From Phymatolithon calcareum (lineage: Eukaryota > Rhodophyta > Florideophyceae > Hapalidiales), in contig OZ345367.1 of the NCBI GenBank assembly GCA_977006965.1, positions 682,001 to 746,000 of the forward strand: a stretch of 64,000 bases of DNA, in the 5' to 3' direction. Positions within the stretch are counted from its first letter, which is position 1; every line of letters begins with the position of its first letter. This document shows positions 1 through 10,545 of the stretch, piece after piece. Below the pieces are notes generated by a model. It worked only from the letters and a program-made list of their open reading frames with translations. It searched no databases and was not told the DNA's origin. A program made the translations under genes and the position numbers.

Positions 1-152
1 AAAGATGATCCAGAGATGATCTTTGGTACAATCCGTTGATGTTCTTCATTTTCTTCCCCAGTGAGCGCTCATTCTTTGCATTTTTCCCATGCTGGTCGAA
101 CGAATATACACATTTGCATAAATAATGGGACGAAGCGCTTCTGATTTCATTC

Positions 153-1181
153 TTATGAGCCGAAATCAGTTTCTTTCTCTTGCTTTGAATCGAGCAAGCT
201 GACTTCTTCCGTCGAAAATTCGGTTCTAAACTTCGACTTTGGCTTTCCTTCTTTGGAAGATAACTTCTTCGACACTGCGAAACACCCACCCGCGAAAATA
301 CCAAGTGCGACACCAATCCACCCCGATGGCGACACTTTCGCATTAAAGAACATAGCGCCAAGTATAACAACCATCACCTTGTTCGTCGCACCCACAAAAC
401 TCAACGTGCTTCCGGATGCTGCTTTCAATACCCAGAACACCGACGCGCCGATTCCCGCAGCGAGGAAGCATGAAAATAAGAAGAGCATTCGGAATCGCCC
501 TGATGTGAGCACAAACTCTTCGAAAAAGCCCGGGATCTCTCCAGACAGGAACGAAAGCGGAAGGATAAAAGTCGTCGTAATGATATTATTGTGCAGCGTC
601 TTCTGCATACTTGAATATTCATCACTGAGACAGAGACGGAGCGATATTACATAAGCGACGTTCATGGCAATATTGAAAAAAGCCCAAAAATATCCTGTGG
701 CATGAAACTCGATATCGTTTGTAGCCGTCACAGCATTCCCGAGAACAATCAGCATCATGGCCAAATATGTACCTGTGGCTACTCTTTCACGGAATATTGC
801 GCGTTCAGCAAGTGCAATTCCCATAGGTGCCAGCGATTTTATCACGGTGAGAATTGGCAGCGAAACGTGACGCAGGGAACGCGCATTAGAGAATATGAAC
901 GCGGTGAAGAAGAAGCAAGGGAGAAGCATCTGTCGAAACAATCGCGGTTTGCATACGTTGGTTGAAAACGAGGTGAAATACATCATTAGCATCAGCGCCA
1001 CCACCACGCTTTGCAAGCCTAGAATCATCCATGGATAGTTTAACTTCGCTTCTGAGAATATCGCCTTGTTGGCAAGTGTGAGCGAAATGGAGCAGAACGA
1101 GTACGAGCAGCACGCTAGCACAGCCTCTGTTTGACCGCCCAGCGACCGAAACCCTTTTGACCATTTGATGAAAAACTTCAT
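153..1181 (-). CDS. Nucleotide-sugar transporter, GDP-mannose transporter-like (DMT superfamily)
   Basis: Intron-less gene for 342 residues, starting at the ATG at 1179-1181. The protein is hydrophobic throughout, with about ten predicted membrane segments, and has the drug/metabolite-transporter fold of the TPT/NST group. An early NKAIFSE segment matches the Asn-Lys seen after helix 1 in GDP-mannose transporters. Near residue 265 it has GATNK, a variant of the GALNK/GSLNK signature that binds the GDP-sugar in the yeast Vrg4 and plant GONST families. The last 40 residues are polar with Lys, Ser and Glu and should be a cytosolic tail. By family it should exchange a GDP-sugar for GMP across the Golgi membrane and feed glycan or wall-polysaccharide synthesis. 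The exact substrate is not decided by the sequence. No signal peptide is needed, because the first helix acts as anchor. Confidence 0.85.
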   Translation of the reverse strand: MKFFIKWSKGFRSLGGQTEAVLACCSYSFCSISLTLANKAIFSEAKLNYPWMILGLQSVVVALMLMMYFTSFSTNVCKPRLFRQMLLPCFFFTAFIFSNARSLRHVSLPILTVIKSLAPMGIALAERAIFRERVATGTYLAMMLIVLGNAVTATNDIEFHATGYFWAFFNIAMNVAYVISLRLCLSDEYSSMQKTLHNNIITTTFILPLSFLSGEIPGFFEEFVLTSGRFRMLFLFSCFLAAGIGASVFWVLKAASGSTLSFVGATNKVMVVILGAMFFNAKVSPSGWIGVALGIFAGGCFAVSKKLSSKEGKPKSKFRTEFSTEEVSLLDSKQEKETDFGS

Positions 1182-1839
1182 GATGTAGTGCCGTAATCTT
1201 ACGCCAAGTCAAATGTATTGGTACGAGTTTCTAAGCATCTGCAACAGATTGCCCGCCCTTTCCGTCTGGCGGTCAGCGGTAAGTCTGCAGAGAGCACTCG
1301 TGTAGCAAGCTACGGTGTGAGCGGGTGGCGAACGTCAAAGGGAATCAGCGTTGCCGAAGCGTCTTGCAAATACATTATGTGCCACTTGCCGAAGGTTCGG
1401 AAACATCAAAGCGGCATCTGTGGAGTGAAGTGGAAAATGGCCCATCTGCGTTGAGCAATTCATGGTCACTGGACATGAACCGTGGGATTGTCCCACACGA
1501 ATAACTTTTCAACAATTACAGTCTGAAAGCAGCAATCTTTGTACATGGACCCGCCCCTAAAAGGCCTGGACTTTGAGACGCTTCCCCCTGACTTGCAGAG
1601 AGCAGCGCACTGTACAACTATATCCCACAACATGTTGTTCCGGTTTTATGAATCAAGGTAGCAATTGTTTACTGTGATCATGTCCTGAGTGAAAAGAGAT
1701 CACAACATCATGTATGAACTAAAGTTCATCATCTATTGATGGTCAATGTATTCAAAATGGATTGCTCTCCACCGTGGAGTGGTCTGAAGATCAGCCGCAT
1801 GGGACGCCTCACAACCTACTTGGTCCCTGCTCTCGACAA
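1182..1839. other. Intergenic spacer
   Basis: Spacer between the start of the transporter gene and the stop of the first acidic protein. It should hold the transporter promoter on its left side. I see no conserved coding, hairpin or RNA gene in it. Confidence 0.5.
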
Positions 1840-2532
1840 TCACACTTCCAACTTCTCTTCCCCAAGGGACAGAATCGTCTGTGCTGAAGTGCTATCTCTG
1901 TCGTCAGCACCTTCATCCATGTGCTCGTCATCTTCCATCACAAGAAGATCAGAAAAATCTACCTCATGCTCCAACTCGTCTTCCTTCGTCATGCCTCCTG
2001 CTTTAAGGGGTCCAATAAACTTGTTTCCCCGATCTGTCGGAAGAGCGACTCCAAGAGAATGTACATTATTGCCTCCATTCGCAGCGACGCTTGGTATATC
2101 CTGGTCGTCATTCTCATCCTCTAGCTCAAAATACTCGTCGGAGATCATATGAACGTAATGATTATTGTCTTCCAAGCCCTCGTCATCATCTGCCCACTGG
2201 TTCTCATTGTCGCCCTCCTCCCACTCATAGTCGTGCATTCTGTCCACATCGTCCATGCTATCGGCAAAGTATCCTCCCTCATTTTCCTCGTCAAAATAGT
2301 CGTCGTCATCCTCTTCATGGATGGCCTCGAACTGGACCGCGCCCCCATTGTCTGCTGGTGAGATTTGTTTTCCGCTCGTCTTCCCATCGACGTGTTTCAC
2401 GTTCAGTATGCGACTGAGTAACACAGCCTGGTTACCCGAAGCCGTCTCAGCATCCACAATTGTGCAGAAGAGAAATGTGCCCAGAATGATAGTGCCGGCG
2501 AGCGCCGCGCCAAATGAAGTCTTGACCATCAT
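1840..2532 (-). CDS. Secreted acidic (Asp/Glu-rich) protein A
   Basis: Predicted product of 230 residues that matches no family I know. It starts with a basic residue and a long hydrophobic run (MMVKTSFGAALAGTIILG), a good signal peptide with probable cleavage after VDA. The mature part is dominated by Asp and Glu with scattered Tyr, Met and Asn (for example DDDYFDEENEGGYF) and has no Cys. The frame stays open upstream to an ATG at 2601, but a TATA box at 2621-2628 would place transcription start near 2595. I therefore chose the ATG-ATG pair at 2532/2529, about 90 bp below the TATA box, as in the related genes. Such proteins often bind calcium or cationic matrix in the extracellular space; that role is inference. 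It is one of four acidic secreted genes in the first 17 kb. Confidence 0.7.
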   Translation of the reverse strand: MMVKTSFGAALAGTIILGTFLFCTIVDAETASGNQAVLLSRILNVKHVDGKTSGKQISPADNGGAVQFEAIHEEDDDDYFDEENEGGYFADSMDDVDRMHDYEWEEGDNENQWADDDEGLEDNNHYVHMISDEYFELEDENDDQDIPSVAANGGNNVHSLGVALPTDRGNKFIGPLKAGGMTKEDELEHEVDFSDLLVMEDDEHMDEGADDRDSTSAQTILSLGEEKLEV

Positions 2533-2620
2533 GATAGCTCTCGTCAGAGTGAGGATTTCCTGCCCGTAGCGTTGATCAAAAGTGCAGTGAGCGCGGGTCA
2601 TTGTTCTAGTTTTTAGATGC

Positions 2621-2628
2621 CTATATAA
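2621..2628 (-). promoter_or_regulatory. TATA box of acidic protein A
   Basis: Reads TTATATAG on the minus strand, about 90 bp upstream of the chosen ATG. Its position excludes the more upstream in-frame ATG at 2601 as the normal start. Confidence 0.55.
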
Positions 2629-4048
2629 GCTCTATATTCTCTGCGATGTGCTCGACCACGAAAACTCTTCACAGCTCGCCACGGCGCCAATGGGTTCGCG
2701 AACGTGCAGCACATTTGGAAATCTGTCGTGGCGAGCGAACAATTCTCGAAGCAGGGCGCACCCTGAATTTATCAGACACTATGAAAGCGGCAAAGCTTCG
2801 TGCAGTGATAATGCAAATATCATCACGACTCGGAGCCAGAGCAAATCGGTATTCATACAACGGCAACGGTAGGACACCCAGTCGATGACGCATTGAATGT
2901 ACTTTTACTAAATTTCAAGGCGCGGCCAACCTCCCTAGAGGTAGGATAGAATTGAAGAAGCGTTGGGCGCTGAGACGCTATTCTTCACGTTCGAACATAT
3001 TATCCTCATCGGCTCAGGTGGAGACCGACAAATATGGTAACTGGCATTTACACTCTGTGAAATAAGCGATCGGACCACTCGACAAAACGTGGACTATTCG
3101 ACGAGATAGCCGTTTTGACTCTACAATACGTGGAGATTCTAACTAGAACTCCCGTGATGCTCCACTCCCTTCTCCTTTCATTTTTATGTTTCCGTTGGTT
3201 TCGGTTCTAGAATGCAAGTATTTTCGTTTCTCCGTTTTAGCACCTGCGGGAAATAAGAATTGTTGAATCTTCTTATAGGTCGCAAACAGGGATCAGCGTT
3301 TGTCAATGAGGAAGATATTCAATTTGAGGAAGGCTTTACGTCTTCAAAACTTTAAATGTTACCAATAAGCAGGGGGTCTGGAGAGAACAACACTATATAG
3401 ACAGTGCCATTCTCACCGCGTAATAAGACTGAATGCGAGATGGCAGAGATTCATTTGTGCTATGTGATCTCTCGGATAGTTCTCAATTAACTCCTCGAAG
3501 ATCCTCTGCTTTTCGCATCAAATAACATACCTAAAGTCTCCAGCATAGCAGTCAGCTATTAACATACTATTGGAACATTGTCTTACACGACAAGCACCAG
3601 AGTGGAGGTTGTCAGAAGTGTATTCCCCGAACCACGAAAGAATAGAAGTGTATGATGCTTGAGCCTAACGCTGCTATCCTCACTTGGGGGATATGCAGAA
3701 TACTATGCAATAGAATGGTTGAGCCTTTTAAATCTGTTTTCTGACATCAGCACAATGAAGTAGTGCCGCTCTTGGTTTCTCAAAGTATCAACTTAGAGGA
3801 AAATGCGAATGCAGATCTTTACTTAATGCTTAAATAGATCTAGGTCAATGGTCTGGACGGAGACATGCGGTATACAATATCCATGCACCACTAAAAATTA
3901 AACTAGGACATGCTGGCAGGTGAGCTTCCCTGCGAAAGTAACACACCAAAATATACCTGGAAATATCGACGGAACGAACATACAATAGAAGCCGTTCGAA
4001 CAATCTCCGAAAGTCCATCGACGAAGGACTGTAGAGTATCTGTCGAGC
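2629..4048. other. Intergenic spacer of 1.4 kb
   Basis: No convincing gene on either strand, and the short open frames overlap each other in several phases without family signal. The right edge (about 3960-4048) is the 3' flank of acidic protein B and resembles the 3' flank of its paralogue after 16392. Confidence 0.5.
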
Positions 4049-4600
4049 TTACTTGTTCTGCCCATTGACCCCCTTCTTCGTCCCCATTTCGATCTTGATG
4101 GAACCCTCGACATCCGTAGTTGCACCTGAAGCACCGGTTATTCCAGCGTCGGTATCAACAGTACTTCTCTCGAGGTCTCCTTCAGCTTCAACTTCGTGCT
4201 CTTCATGCTCCTCCTCGTCCTCGTCCATCTCCTCATCATCATCGTCATCGATGTCGGCCTCACGATCCGCAATTTCAAATTCACTGTCAACATCCTCGTC
4301 CTCCTCATATTCGTCTTCGTCCACATCCTCGTCCTCCTCGTCATGTTCTACGTCATCATCCATCTCCTCATCAAACATGTCTTCGATTTCCATCCCAAGG
4401 TTCGAGTTTACGACTTCCTTCAAATTTGCAGTCTTCACGTCGGTCTTCGAGTGGACAGCCTTCACGCCTTGGATGTTGTTCAGTGTTCCATCTTTCTCAA
4501 CGGCGGCAATAGACGACTTTTCAGCATTCGCCATAACAGCAAGTGCCACTAGCAGGAGACTGGCGCTCATGAGGCAGGCGGATGAATTCTTGAAAGTCAT
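4049..4600 (-). CDS. Secreted acidic protein B (paralogue of the gene at 15856)
   Basis: Product of 183 residues with a signal peptide (hydrophobic LLLVALAVMANA, cleavage expected after ANA). A short mixed region follows, then about 90 residues made almost entirely of Asp and Glu with a few Met, Val and Tyr, and a short C-terminal segment ending in GTKKGVNGQNK. It is closely related along its full length to the product at 15856-16392: both have the GTLN-IQGVK motif after the signal peptide, FDEEMD before the acidic block, and SGATTDV near the end. Similarity extends through the 5' UTR, the TATA region and into the 3' flank, so a whole transcription unit was copied. No known domain. An extracellular calcium- or matrix-binding role is only a guess from composition. 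Confidence 0.8.
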   Translation of the reverse strand: MTFKNSSACLMSASLLLVALAVMANAEKSSIAAVEKDGTLNNIQGVKAVHSKTDVKTANLKEVVNSNLGMEIEDMFDEEMDDDVEHDEEDEDVDEDEYEEDEDVDSEFEIADREADIDDDDDEEMDEDEEEHEEHEVEAEGDLERSTVDTDAGITGASGATTDVEGSIKIEMGTKKGVNGQNK

Positions 4601-4706
4601 GTTGGTTGAGAAAAGTTTGGGACCTTGACAATACTGTGTTGAGAAGGTTCAGTGTGTGTCTTGCGAGCTGTGGCTGTTGTTCAACCGGGTGGAGCACATC
4701 AGCGCC

Positions 4707-4714
4707 TTTTATAG
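4707..4714 (-). promoter_or_regulatory. TATA box and conserved leader of acidic protein B
   Basis: TATAAAAG on the minus strand, about 107 bp before the ATG. The leader between it and the ATG (4601-4706) is largely conserved with the leader of the paralogue at 15749-15855, including the shared stretch GGTTGAACAACAGCC. Confidence 0.65.
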
Positions 4715-5437
4715 TGCTCCGAAACAAACTGTCATACGGAGTAAATGAAAGTGAGGATAAAATAGGAACCTCTTCTCACCACCATTACCGGAGACTGGGC
4801 GGAGTTCCACAGTAGCGTGGAGTGCAAGCCTGGGAGCTGGTGTTCCTTATGTACATGAATTTAGCTCTACTGTAGTTTGTTTTGTAGCTGCCGCGAAAGC
4901 AATTCGTGTGTAAAAGCGGCATGCGATCTACACGTAGGAATTTATAGATAAAAAAGATTCTTTTACATCCAGTATCCAGAGCTTGTGTAATTAGGAACGT
5001 ACACGCAAATGAAGATGAAAAGTATGTCTGCGGCTGTGAGGATTCGCATCTTGCGCGGACGGCGAGGGAGGTTGGCAATTGGAAGACCATACAATACTTT
5101 TTGCGAGAGAAGCTGGTATTACTTTCTCTACAAAGGGTGTTCTCATGAGTCAAACCGCCAGATTCCTCATTGCATGTTTAAGACAAGTTTTCACGCAACG
5201 TTTGCACACGAAAATGTTCGTCTACGAAGTGGTCACAAGGAAACAATTCCTGATTTAAGAGTCAGTAGGAGCAGTAGTGTAGAATACTGTTTGCGAAAGA
5301 CAGTGGTAGAAGAATAGAAAGCAAAAGGAAAAATAGCTCTCGACTTCTTGTGAGCTAGCCAAGATGATTGCTTAGCGGTACAATACCATGAGCGAGCGTC
5401 CCGGCCCTGAATACAAAGGATACTGTTGATGGAAAAA
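4715..5437. other. Intergenic spacer
   Basis: Spacer between two tandem acidic-protein genes, containing the upstream region of gene B on its left. One TACTGTA heptamer lies near 4868. I see no gene here. Confidence 0.5.
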
Positions 5438-6259
5438 CTACTCAGCAGAGCCGTCCCCGTCACTCTGATCAGGCTCCACAGTATCATCATCGTCGTCATA
5501 TTCGCCGTCGCCATCTTCGTCGATAACACGATCTTCATCGTAAACACTATCCTCATCATCGTCCTCGTATTCCTCATCATCGTCGTCGTACACATCGGCT
5601 TCAAAATCTACGCGAAGTTTTCCGCCAAGGCTTCCACCGAACCGGTAAGTACCATTTTCAAAAATTCCATCGAACATTTCCCCAGGATATATCAACCGGA
5701 CGCTATGCATCCCTGCGAAGCTACCCGAAGAGAATATAGTCGAACCAGGCCCGTCATCATCGCTGTGAGTGCCAGACTCAAAACGGATAGAGTTCTGCAG
5801 GGGTTCTTCCTCGTACTCTTCTTCCTCATCTTCTTGGCCGAAACCCATTCTGCTGGCATATTCCAATTGCTGATCGTCTATTCTGTCACCCTCGTCAACC
5901 TCGTCGAAATCACGACCAGACCCCAACTCCCCTTCATTCATATCGCAATCAGATGCACTACTGCCGCCGTCATCACGCTTGGCTGAATCAACCGGAGGGG
6001 GATGTTTTGCAGACTCATCTGCTCTCACCATTTCTACAGCTTGAATACTTTCGAGGCGATTTCGGGCGTCGGCATCCCGGGCTTCTTGTAAAAAAGTATT
6101 AGGAATTCCCTGAAGTTGTCTGGAGAACGTCCGAGTTAACCCTTCGTCGTCATGCGCCACGACAACACTTGCGGAAGTGTCTGCGAAACTGAGAAGCAAA
6201 TGCCCCACAAAGACGACGCCAAAGGATATCAACATGACTGTACGGAGTCTTACATTCAT
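5438..6259 (-). CDS. Secreted acidic protein C
   Basis: Product of 273 residues from the ATG at 6257-6259; the frame is open 18 bases further, but only to a GTG. The N-terminus (MNVRLRTVMLISFGVVFVGH) is a signal peptide or signal anchor, with possible cleavage after SFA. The middle is mixed polar. The C-terminal half has a Gly- and aromatic-bearing segment (around residue 190-215, with FGGSLGGKLRVDFEAD) followed by a tail of Asp, Glu and Tyr. It shares the secreted acidic design of genes A and B but not their sequence, so it is a cousin at most. A TATA-like palindrome lies about 97 bp upstream. Function unknown; a role in the extracellular matrix is inferred from composition only. Confidence 0.7.
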   Translation of the reverse strand: MNVRLRTVMLISFGVVFVGHLLLSFADTSASVVVAHDDEGLTRTFSRQLQGIPNTFLQEARDADARNRLESIQAVEMVRADESAKHPPPVDSAKRDDGGSSASDCDMNEGELGSGRDFDEVDEGDRIDDQQLEYASRMGFGQEDEEEEYEEEPLQNSIRFESGTHSDDDGPGSTIFSSGSFAGMHSVRLIYPGEMFDGIFENGTYRFGGSLGGKLRVDFEADVYDDDDEEYEDDDEDSVYDEDRVIDEDGDGEYDDDDDTVEPDQSDGDGSAE

Positions 6260-6355
6260 CACGTTCCGGAAAAACACGCCTTTTTCTCTTCTTCAATTAT
6301 ACAGTTGCTCTGCTGCTCGGGCTTGAGCTCATGATGCACTTCGGTATGGACGAGC

Positions 6356-6363
6356 ATTATAAT
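6356..6363 (-). promoter_or_regulatory. TATA-like element of acidic protein C
   Basis: ATTATAAT, about 97 bp upstream of the ATG, at the same spacing as in the other acidic genes. It is a weaker match to TATA than in genes A and B. Confidence 0.4.
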
Positions 6364-6729
6364 GTATTGAGCATCGTGGGGGAGTGAGCGTGTGCGGCTG
6401 CAGTGTCATTTTGCAGTTTCACATGATGTCACCGAATAACGGCGACTTCAAACGTAAGGTTACGAGTTACCTCCGAAATGAATCATCTTTTTGTGGCCGA
6501 AAACTGGGGGTGATTGGAAAATCTGGTTCACTCAACTCCACAGACGAGAGAGCGGTTGCAGAGTGCCTTGGGGTTCTCAAATCTCATGGAACACTAAGGC
6601 ATACCGTGACCCATTGTCAGCAAAAATACCGACAGCGATCGTTCATGTCCGGGTAGTCAACGGACGAAAATTTCGTGGAGATCTCTCAACGAACTAGACA
6701 GATTCGTCCAACTCATACAGGGTTGCAGG
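6364..6729. other. Intergenic spacer
   Basis: Upstream region of acidic protein C and 3' flank of PEX1. I see no gene in it. Confidence 0.45.
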
Positions 6730-9700
6730 CTATTGCAAAGCCACACGACGAAGCACTTCCCTTACAGCAGAGGGATCGTAGGGCGCTACATCGCTCGCCT
6801 TTCCAGTTTGCTGAACATCGTCGCCCTTGCGTCTATCAAATTTGGACATAACCTGCTTATATTTCTTTCGCATTGAAGCCGAAATCGATGGTCTTGCTTC
6901 CGACAAGGCAATACGCAAAGCTTCTTGGACAAAGGGCTCGTCCACGGGGCCCGTATGACGTTCAAGTAACCTTTTCTTCACCAACTCGAGTTCAACAACA
7001 ACACCCTTAAGGTCGGCGCCAGAGTAACCATCGGTTTGGTTCGCAATACTATGAAGCATTTCGGCACTCAAATTTGCATCACAAGATCGACATATTGACG
7101 TCAAGATTTCGATGCGGTCTTCCACCGTCTTTGGAAGGTCCACTGCCACCCAAACGTCTAAGCGACCCGGTCTTAGAAGAGCTGGGTCGATGCTTTCAGG
7201 CCGACTTGTTGTAGCGATGACGAATACTCCTTTTGCCAATTCCTCAACTCCATCAAGCGCCGTCAGCAGAGTGTTCACTACTCGGTCCGCCACGCCAGTG
7301 CTTTCCCCCCCACGCCGCGGCGCCAGAGAATCAAACTCGTCAAATATTATGACGCACGGACGGACCGCAGCTGCGCGCTCGAATACGCGCCGTACCTCCG
7401 CCTCGCTCTCTCCGATGTACTTCCTCAGCAATTCGGGCCCGCGGATACAAATTTTCCGCATACCACACGCACTCGCTGCTGCAGCTGCGAGGACCGTCTT
7501 TCCGCATCCGGGAGGACCATACAACAACATTCCCCGTTTCTGCCTGATGGGAGCATTTGAAAAGAGATCTGGATATTGAGCAGGCAACTCTAAAATTTCC
7601 TTGATTACATTCTTTGCCTCCTTCAGTCCAGCAATATCGTCCCAATTCATGATTTCCCCCTCAGAGGATGCATCAAACCGAATGCCTCTCCGGCTCATGG
7701 GAGTCATTGCAGACACAAGTTTCGCCATTTCTGAGAGTGCTATGGCTGGGTGGATATCCCCGCTGGAGTCAGTTGAGTCTTGGATTCTTACTTGCACATT
7801 CGTGCGCTCGGCGAGCACTGCCAGATCCTGAGGACCAAAACCTTCGGTCAAAGATGCAACTTTGTAAAGCAATTGGCGTTGAGCTTCTTCTTCTGCGTAC
7901 CTTACCTTGCTGGTTGCAACATCCAGATGAGGAAAGCTCTGGAACATCAGAACGGCGGCTCGGTCTGCCGGAGAAGGCTGGTTCAGTTGGATAACGTTCG
8001 CAATAACAGAAGGGACTCGCAAACGTAAATCGAGGTTTTGCGCCTTTGTACATGCAATGAGAACCAGCACAGACCCGCCTTGCTCATTTTGATAAGCTGC
8101 CATACTGCGAATAATGCACTGCGCAAGTTTTCTCCTTGACGCCACAGCACCCGCATTGTCCTCCTGTCTGCTCTCCATGGCATTCTTGCCCGCATGCGAA
8201 AAGAAAACATCCGCGTTGTCAAACACAACAACACCAGGTCCACCATGAGTTGCGGCTTTAAAGGCGCTGTTTATGCGCCGGATTGTTGCATGTTCAGGTT
8301 CTCCTTTATGCAATTGGCACCGAATCCAAACCGTCCTTGCTTTTGCCTTCTCGCGAAGTAAAGCCGTGACTCTACGTAGTACAAAAGTCTTTCCGCTACC
8401 CGGGGCGCCTTCCAATGCGACCAGAGAACATGCAGAAGCGCTGCCAGGCATCCCCAAGTCTGAAAAGTTTTTCTTTTTCATGAATAGCTTTTGTGCTTCC
8501 AGGAGTAGACTGAATATAGCACTTCGCGAAAATTCACCTGGTATTCGTGACAATCGAACGGTTTCAATGTAGCCTAGATTTTCATCGCTGTTCAGATCCC
8601 TGTTTGGACCAGAGACGGAAGTCTCATCACTTAGTGACTTGATTAGTTTGACCTTAAGATTCGGACACAGAAACCAGGCTGGAACTGATATCAGTGGGTC
8701 TTGTTCTTTGGAGTCAACGTCTTGAGATTTCATATACGTTCGCCTCACTTGAGCATCGAGTTCCCGGTCGCTTTTCTCGTTCCATTCCCTATCCCACAGT
8801 TCCGTGGCTCGCTGCGATGAGCTCCACTTACTAAGATGAGATTTCTCGAGCCCTTTTGATGGATTTGCAGATGACACACATACATTTCCAAACACTATGC
8901 CCGGAAATACAATAGTTGGCACTTGAAGTGCTTGCAAGGAGTAAACTGAAGCAATAGAGCTCCCTTCGTTTTCTGCGTCGGACAAGGCCCATTCCTTATA
9001 ATCTGCCGTAATCCGAAACGACGATGGTGGGCTGCTGTACTCTGACGACTCCTCTACACGAATCGGAGTCAGTAAAGGAATGGCGAGGGCATTGCAAATG
9101 TAACGAGGAACAAAAATATGCCCCGGTGGCACTTGCTCGTTCGCGCACGTTGCGACAGGAAGTGCCAAGGAACGGCCGACTTCACCCTTGTTCGCAACGG
9201 ACAAATATGTGCAAATAAAACTTGCATCTTCCGTTTGAAAATAGTCCCCAAGCTCCGGCGATACGAATGCCCGCGTCGCAAAAGCTTGTCGAAGATCTGC
9301 GGGCACAGGTAAAACGCGCAATACTGCGCAAAACAGTGACGCGATTGACTTCCTTTCCAATAGCGGCGGGGGTGACACAATAATTTTGGAATCAGGGACA
9401 AGGACAACATAAGGCGGGTTTGCATTAGTTTGCGAGCTCGACGCAGTTACATTATCAACGCGAACTGAAATGCTCCTGTTGCCCGGCAGCATAATCGGAA
9501 AACAGAGATGTTCGTGCAAAACGCGAATTTGTTGCATGAGGCCAAGTTCTAACGCATTCACCGCCGCCGCAAGAGCTGAAAACATTTCGCGCTGTGCACT
9601 GTTGGATCCATCATAAAAAGGCGTGATTGCAACAGTGTCTGCCGCCAAATGCGATGGGATGTTCGTGCTCTCCAATGAAGTGGCCAAAGTTACTCGAACA

Positions 9701-9936
9701 AGTGCGTTCGAGGGGATATGTAGCAAACCTGCGAATGTTCTGTCCAATCCAATACTCCCAATTGGGCAAGACGCGCCGCCCCATCCAACATAAATCACGG
9801 TTTCATGCCGGTATGCGATGCGCAGCACACCAAAAAATATACCTTGTTCCGCTAAGGAGGCACAAACTGGCGCAGGAAGAGCTCCGAAAAGGCTTCCGTC
9901 TTCCAGTTGTGATCGAAGCTGGACTTTGAGGTTCAT
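6730..9936 (-). CDS. PEX1: Peroxisome biogenesis factor 1, AAA+ ATPase
   Basis: Intron-less gene for 1068 residues, within the usual range for PEX1 (yeast about 1040, human about 1280). Residues 1-180 look like the PEX1 N-terminal domain: a double-psi barrel with a segment (EMFSALAAAVNALELGLMQQ) followed by IRV, matching the conserved region before the second lobe. D1 has a Walker A (GAPGSGKT, near residue 508) and a Walker B ending DNAD rather than DE, as is common in the weak D1 of PEX1. D2 has Walker A GPPGCGKT (near 806), the PEX1-type sequence GPELLRKYIGESE, Walker B IIFDEFDSLAPRRGG (near 861) and a second region of homology with SRPESIDPALLRPGR. By family it works with PEX6 as a hexamer that pulls ubiquitinated PEX5 out of the peroxisomal membrane. 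Confidence 0.95.
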   Translation of the reverse strand: MNLKVQLRSQLEDGSLFGALPAPVCASLAEQGIFFGVLRIAYRHETVIYVGWGGASCPIGSIGLDRTFAGLLHIPSNALVRVTLATSLESTNIPSHLAADTVAITPFYDGSNSAQREMFSALAAAVNALELGLMQQIRVLHEHLCFPIMLPGNRSISVRVDNVTASSSQTNANPPYVVLVPDSKIIVSPPPLLERKSIASLFCAVLRVLPVPADLRQAFATRAFVSPELGDYFQTEDASFICTYLSVANKGEVGRSLALPVATCANEQVPPGHIFVPRYICNALAIPLLTPIRVEESSEYSSPPSSFRITADYKEWALSDAENEGSSIASVYSLQALQVPTIVFPGIVFGNVCVSSANPSKGLEKSHLSKWSSSQRATELWDREWNEKSDRELDAQVRRTYMKSQDVDSKEQDPLISVPAWFLCPNLKVKLIKSLSDETSVSGPNRDLNSDENLGYIETVRLSRIPGEFSRSAIFSLLLEAQKLFMKKKNFSDLGMPGSASACSLVALEGAPGSGKTFVLRRVTALLREKAKARTVWIRCQLHKGEPEHATIRRINSAFKAATHGGPGVVVFDNADVFFSHAGKNAMESRQEDNAGAVASRRKLAQCIIRSMAAYQNEQGGSVLVLIACTKAQNLDLRLRVPSVIANVIQLNQPSPADRAAVLMFQSFPHLDVATSKVRYAEEEAQRQLLYKVASLTEGFGPQDLAVLAERTNVQVRIQDSTDSSGDIHPAIALSEMAKLVSAMTPMSRRGIRFDASSEGEIMNWDDIAGLKEAKNVIKEILELPAQYPDLFSNAPIRQKRGMLLYGPPGCGKTVLAAAAASACGMRKICIRGPELLRKYIGESEAEVRRVFERAAAVRPCVIIFDEFDSLAPRRGGESTGVADRVVNTLLTALDGVEELAKGVFVIATTSRPESIDPALLRPGRLDVWVAVDLPKTVEDRIEILTSICRSCDANLSAEMLHSIANQTDGYSGADLKGVVVELELVKKRLLERHTGPVDEPFVQEALRIALSEARPSISASMRKKYKQVMSKFDRRKGDDVQQTGKASDVAPYDPSAVREVLRRVALQ

Positions 9937-10545
9937 GCTTCACTGTTACTTTCTCGTCTTCATGATTGTTCTGGGCCTGGACAATGACCTGCTTTTGCCC
10001 TGACCCGACGAATGCGAGACATTGAAGTTTCCAAGGTACAGTGTCGGTCTTTGATCCTATATCATACGCAAATTTGAAAAATTCTGTTATTTACTCTCGC
10101 TACTTCTACTACTACTGTACTCTATCTACAGTATTGTTTTGCTCTCGAACATCGAAGGGCTCAAGTGCAGAATTCAAGACGTTCGGTCTCTGCCCAGTTT
10201 TCCTTTCATGAGAACAAGGCATGGCACCGGGTGCAATCTTTTCCTCTTCCACTATGATTAACTACTGTAGTTAGGTCCTGCTTTCGCAAGGTCACGATGG
10301 GCAGCACGAGAAGCGCAATTTGAATCCTGGCCAGACCCTAAATTATCTGATGGAACAATCTCCTAGTTCAAGCCCCTCGGAGCGCTGAAAAATGCAAGCT
10401 ATGCCTTCTTTCCCGAACTTCGACAGCGTGATGCAAATAAAATTCATCGCTCAAGTTTTGCAAATGTCAGAATGAATATTATGGCTACCATCCCCGTCTT
10501 GTAGGGGATGGACTGCTTTTCCTCGTCTTGCTAATTGACACGCCT
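9937..10545. other. Intergenic spacer with TACTGTA motifs
   Basis: PEX1 promoter side on the left and the 3' flank of the glycosyltransferase on the right. Holds three TACTGTA/TACAGTA heptamers (near 10118, 10130 and 10265). No gene seen. Confidence 0.5.

Noticed and set aside
4053-4628. Long Ser-rich open frame on the plus strand
   Set aside because: It is the antisense of the acidic block of protein B; Asp/Glu codons read backwards give Ser-rich frames. No independent support.
5426-5986. Hydrophobic plus-strand frame of 186 codons
   Set aside because: Antisense of acidic protein C, where reversed GAx codons give Ile/Val/Phe-rich frames that mimic membrane proteins.
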